DNA from: Prostheceraeus crozeri
Lineage: Eukaryota > Platyhelminthes > Polycladida > Euryleptidae
Direction of reading: 5' to 3'
Length of the DNA: 64,000 bases
Assembly: GCA_907163375.1 (NCBI GenBank)
Contig: CAJQUW010001718.1
Location: forward strand, 248,001-312,000
Numbering within the stretch: position 1 is the first letter of the stretch; each line of letters begins with the position of its first letter. Below, one piece after another: positions 59,600-64,000 of the stretch. Below the pieces are notes generated by a model. It saw only the letters and a list, made by a program, of their open reading frames with translations. It searched no databases and was not told where the DNA came from. Position numbers and translations under genes: made by a program.

Positions 59600-61140
59600 T
59601 CATCAGCAAAATGACCAGCTAGGTCGCGTTTCGGGCCCTTTAACATTTTGTACGCTCAAACCCTAGCTGGCGGACCCCCGCCAAAAAGGCAGACCCCACA
59701 CATGACTTAACAAGGATAACACTCTTAAATGAAGCCACACAAAATACAAAATTCTCTGGCCGACTGGAAACCAAATTTAAACAAAACTGAAAAATGCTTT
59801 TTCAACAGTCTCTCCATACATTTGATTAACTTGCAGGCTTCATATCCGCGTTTCACAAAAACTTTAAACGCGCTTTTAACTTTAACAATGGCATACGGCA
59901 GATGAGAACTATCCTAAGGTAACGAAGAACTTGACTGGCAAAGACATTCGCACTATGAAGAGGAAGAAGACTGTCGGGAAAAGTGAAAACAATAACATCA
60001 AAACAAAATTGCTCAACCTTATGAAAAACTGATGTATGTAAACCATCACTACAAATATTAAGCTTGACATCGAGATATTCTACTGAGGTGTTATCCGTCC
60101 CATTTCTCTCAGCCTTCAAATCCGCGGATAAATCTTAGTCAACAAAGTGTCAAAATGTTTATAATTGAAAAGACATATATCCTCGATGTAACGTGTGGTG
60201 CAAGACATCAATCTAGCTAATCCGAATTTCTTGTTCGACACTAACGATTTCATAAAAACGAATTCACAGTGGCACAAAAACAAATCAGCTAACATAGGGC
60301 TGCAATTTCCCCCTATAGGAATGCCCCTAACCTGCTTGAATGCCAAGCCACCAAAAACAACGAAAACTTCCGAAATAACAAACTTAATTGCGGACTTCAA
60401 CATTTCCAAACTATAACAGTGATAACCCTTGCACGTTTTATCAGCGAAAAATGTTTTATTAAAACCAACACAAAGAAATTTTCTCGACGTGGAGTTAAAA
60501 ACTAGCTCCAGCAAGCTAAACAAATGTGCACACATGTCTTCATGATTGATGTTAGTGTACAATGTAGAAAAATCGAATACTTGAATTGAAAAGACATTAT
60601 TTTTATTATTTGCAACGTTCAAATATTCTTCAGTACTTAATGCTCCAAAAGCATCGGAAGCCACTATTCTTCTGTATTGCTTCACAATAAAGTTTAAAAA
60701 AGTCTCTTATTAAGGAAAGACCCTTATTAAGAACAACTGACAATTGCGTACTCGTACACTTGCGCGCTCCAGCAATAAATCTTAACTTATACGGTGACTT
60801 ATGAAACTTCGGAATACAAAACAATTTAGGCAACTTTTTACAATCATCCGAACAGTTTATACCAAATGACTTGACGGTCAACAATTTCACTGCTACCTTC
60901 CGAAGAAACAGAATAAGTTGCATTGCCAACAGGTACCAAACTGTTTAAATCAAAACCTAATTCTTCCAACATGATGTTGATATACAATTTCTTACAAATA
61001 ACAGCAAAATTATTAGTCGCTTTATCGACGGGCACAATGACAAAATGATCATGCATACGTTTAATGCTCTCATCAAGTGATCTAATAGAAACTAATAGGT
61101 GATCTAACAAAAAGCAATGTCGCGCAGTCTTTGAGAAAGA
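59600..61140 (-). mobile_element. PLE-type reverse transcriptase element, long but broken
   Basis: Minus-strand pieces in order: MHDHFVIVPVDKATNNFAVI (61,110-60,844), LPKLFCIPKFHKSPYKLRFI with CTSTQLSVVLNKGLS (60,929-60,630), FDFSTLYTNINHEDM, VRGIPIGGNCSPMLADLFLC and TTRYIEDICLFNYKHF (60,685-60,116), and SVEYLDVKLNICSDGLHTSV (60,119-59,853). GYEACKLIKC follows near 59,830. IPKLHKxPYKxRFI, SSCTTxELS, FDFSTLYTNI, RGIPMGxNCSPxLADL and YIDD-like boxes define a widespread animal RT family that I place near Penelope-like elements. The 189-codon core frame is intact. No endonuclease domain was found. Confidence 0.82.
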
Positions 61141-61754
61141 TCATAGTTAAATGCAAGACTGCAGACATTGTTGATTACTGAATCTGCAAATTGCTTGCAA
61201 ATGCATTTTCAGCAAATGCAGTATGCTCATTACTCAATCTGTACAAATTGCTTGTAAATACACGTTTTGTTCTCACGTTGCAAGTGCACGTGATATTCAC
61301 TTGTTGATCGACTTGGACTGCTGACTGTTGTGTAACCTGATCCTAATGGAATTGATCCTAATATCCCTAAAAGTTTAAATTAATTTAATTTCATTATTTC
61401 TAGCGGCAGGGATTTTGCGGGTTTTTCCTTTTACAAACATGCTGTAGGGTTACACTTGTACGCGTATGTGTGATACTTTCAACACTATCAAAGTGTAAAG
61501 CACATTTCTCTGATTAACGTTACTGCGATATCTTTCTCAAGTCTTGCACTGTAATTACTTGATACTAATGCAAAGTAGCACTTCTTAGATGTTTAATTTG
61601 CGTTCAGTGACCAAGAAGTTTTCTAGCCACTTGTCTGGATTGTGGCCCATATTTTGGGACTTTTAATAAATGCTTATGATCAATAAAAGCCCTACAAATG
61701 GACTTGAGTGTCAAATATTTACTTATATATATTTTCAACAAAATTTTAGCCATG
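61141..61754. other. No gene seen
   Basis: No coding frame or terminus recognised. Confidence 0.4.
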
Positions 61755-62845
61755 CGAGTATTAGTTTGCAGGGAACAAGGCAGAAAATGTGACTTTCACA
61801 TTATGACGCACAGTACACCCCATGGCTAGTGCGAGCTGAGCGTCTGCTGAAATCTATCCGGTTCCTCTTCTTGTTAAACATGGCTCAAAGAAAAAAGCAT
61901 GTTAATCCAATGTGAAGCAGATTGAAGTTTCCGCTATGATTGCATTCTTCTATGTTTTCTATGATTAATTTAGAAGCCACAATTCTTAAGATTGTGTCAT
62001 GATCATGTTTCTGATTGATGATGAGAAAATGGGGACAAACGTGGTTATAATTTGCAAATAATGTTGTGTCTTCCGTTCTTGCGATGCTTGATAAATGTTA
62101 AAGTAAATTGGACAAATACGCGTTGGACCTCGCTCGCATGGGTTGAGTTTGACATTAAGCCATAAGTGCAATGCTGTATGTCATAAACCATTTGATGTTG
62201 TATTCCCTTAAAGCATTTGTGGATTTTTTAAAGATTATATATACATTTCGTAGAACATTTCTTGACAGTTGACTTTCTCAGACTAATTAAAAAGATCCTA
62301 TATGTACGACAATGATTTTTTCCCACTGATTTTGCTTAATATCTTCAAATTATGATTAGTCCTACTTCGTTTATCTGCGAGAAAGCTAAAAACATGCTCT
62401 TGAGATGACTACCGAATTTGTTAAGATTTTGTGTTTGGTAATGACAATGCTGCAGATCGGCCCTGCTATAGGGACTATCAAAGTCTGCTGCGATCTTAGA
62501 AATGACTGTGTTTCCTATATACATGTATATGTGCTCAAAGTTGATGCATCATCGCATGAAGACAGACGTGAAGACATTCCATGCCAAATATATGCCTCCT
62601 ACAATGTGCGTAAGACTTATTTTCACATAATCAGAGAAAACTCAGAAAATTAGTTTCTACCGAGAACTTAATCTTCTTTCCATTGGACTTCCACATTTTC
62701 TATATACTCTGAGAAGAAGAGGAGCTGGGTAGAATTCGGCAGACGTGCGAATTCGCAGTTATAGCCAAAGGGTGCACATCATTCTGTGAGAGCTTCATTT
62801 TCGGTCTCGCTCCTTGCAGAAACACGTTCTGGGAACGGGACTATC
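61755..62845. mobile_element. Fold-back family, copy F
   Basis: Left arm 61,755-62,020 (CAGGGAACAAGGCAGAAAATG, compared in parts, and GGTTCCTCTTCTTGTTAAAC). Right arm about 62,560-62,845 (GAAGACATTCCATGCC, AAGAAGAGGAGCTGGG, CGGTCTCGCTCCTTGCAG). The right edge reads AACGGGACTA, matching the CGGACTA edge of the copy at 28,442-29,167. The roughly 540-bp centre is longer than in other copies but has no recognisable transposase. Confidence 0.75.
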
Positions 62846-62994
62846 TACGCTTATGTCAGTGGTACCTGATCCACTGACATCTGGGAACTGCTCTTGATTG
62901 CTCTCTCACCGATTTAAAAGTTCCTTGCAAACACGTTTAGCGAACCTTGAACTCGATCTATAACTCATGGTGTGACCTGTTATTATATCTATAA

Positions 62995-64000
62995 TAAGCT
63001 CATACACTGACAATGACAAACAACGATTCATGGAAAACAATAACAATTATCAAAAACAATTATTCGAATATTTTTAAGAAAAGAGATTCACCATTAAGAC
63101 CTAGGGTTTGATTTGATCTAAGAGTTTTATCATTTAGTAACAACGCTTCTACTATACGAGTTTCAAATTCACTACGTCCTGTGTAACAGAAAAACAATTA
63201 TTGATGTTAATACTACAGTTTGGACATATGTTCAGATACTTACGGCTGAGTTACCTCTTATATGTTCTTTTATTCTTTGATGTAATCTGCATTTCGTTTG
63301 TCCTAAGTATTGGGTATCAGGATCAACCCGACATTCAAAAGTATACACAATGCATGATCGCATCAGCTTATTTGTTTTATCTTTCAGACTGAACTACTGC
63401 CCTGTTTTAGACGTGTTGAATCTTATTTTAACATCATGGTCCAATTTCCTAAATACTTCAACAAGTTTGCGTCGGAATTTTATGGATGTTTTACACACAA
63501 ACGGAAGTATCAAAAACTTGGTATCCTCCCATTCATCTTTCTTTGTTATCCGTGCTATATTATATTTCCAGGAACTGCTTTATCAACGAGTTTATGAAGT
63601 CAATGGGATATTAGTTGCTTACTAGAATTTATTACAATATTTCTAATCTCTATGTCAAAAGTTTCCAGTTTGAGCATGCATTATAGGCTCTATTCAACAT
63701 TCCTATCACAAGGGTACGTTTCCATTGGATAGGACAGGTATAGCATTATAATTCATTAGTAGACCTGTGTATGTACTTTTCCTAAAATTGTTGTGGATAG
63801 GCCATTTACTTTTGTCAATTTCAACATTCAAAAATGAAATTATATTTTCATTTTTCTCTACTGCAAACTTCAAATTGGGGTGTTGTGAATTCAAAAAAGA
63901 ATAAAATTTATCTTTCTTTATTCTCAATATTATCAAAAACAACTAATATGTAATCGACATGCTGTCTATAAAACTTAGGGGCAAATGCTTCATTCATCCA
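62995..64000 (-). mobile_element. Penelope-like element running off the window
   Basis: Minus-strand pieces in order from the window edge: FAPKFYRQHVDYILVV, where the RT YVDD box would be (near 63,970). Then KDKFYSFLNSQHPNLKFAVE and NIISFLNVEIDKS with RKSTYTGLLMNYNA (63,942-63,750), the post-RT region typical of PLEs. Finally, near 63,350-63,240, VYTFECRVDPD and QYLGQTKCRLHQRIKEH give a GIY-YIG endonuclease core. The family differs from the other PLE relics in the window. Several breaks are present; most of the RT lies beyond the right edge. Confidence 0.82.

Noticed and set aside
59610-59660. Possible hammerhead in the tail of the 60-kb RT element
   Set aside because: CTGATGA and CCCGAAAC both occur on the minus strand, but neither permutation gives a paired stem II with a usable 10.1-11.1 pair.
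1-64000. LTR retrotransposon or endogenous retrovirus
   Set aside because: No paired long direct repeats with primer-binding site, and no protease, integrase or capsid motifs were recognised.

Overview
The window looks like intergenic or intronic DNA from an animal nuclear genome, most plausibly a marine invertebrate. It is AT-rich and has no bacterial-style operons and no convincing host gene. It is dense with decayed retroelements and DNA transposons of types common in invertebrates. These are Penelope-like elements (PLEs) with GIY-YIG endonucleases, APE-type LINEs, mariner/Tc1 and hAT elements, a tRNA-derived repeat, fold-back elements and microsatellites. The species cannot be fixed from sequence alone.

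Layout: 0-10 kb is mostly unique sequence, with two GACGGAGA palindromes, a LINE tail (3.75-4.14 kb, minus), two precursor-like hairpins (4.87-5.10 kb) and a Tc1-like transposase relic (7.7-8.1 kb). From 10 to 20 kb there is a split inverted repeat holding a LINE, a 93-bp tandem duplication inside an open frame, a TA-flanked MITE and an almost complete 1,170-bp mariner element. The same stretch holds a PLE endonuclease relic and, downstream on the same strand, a tRNA-like Pol III promoter module joined to a hammerhead ribozyme with all core bases (19,018-19,059). From 20 to 35 kb there is a mariner tail, a 23-bp minisatellite, a palindromic PLE dimer inside another repeat, a hAT element whose end was duplicated around a fold-back insertion, a LINE tail, a small hAT element with a perfect 8-bp target duplication, and nested hairpins. 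From 35 to 50 kb there are RTE-like and other LINE relics with smaller elements nested in them. From 50 to 64 kb the main features are three 256-bp elements of one family inserted one inside another with 8-bp target duplications, a mariner transposase remnant, a 2.7-kb hAT-like element with GGAATT arrays, and two PLE-type reverse transcriptase relics.

The recurring theme is nesting: LINE in inverted repeat, PLE in repeat, fold-back in hAT, SINE-like pair and MITE in fold-back, LINE in LINE, hAT in LINE, MITE in MITE in MITE, and MITE in hAT. The relative order of many insertions can be read directly. The items most worth following are the tRNA-like/hammerhead composite, the triple-nested 256-bp family, the palindromic PLE and the 5.0-kb hairpins. 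All similarity statements rest on motif recognition by eye; no database search was run.
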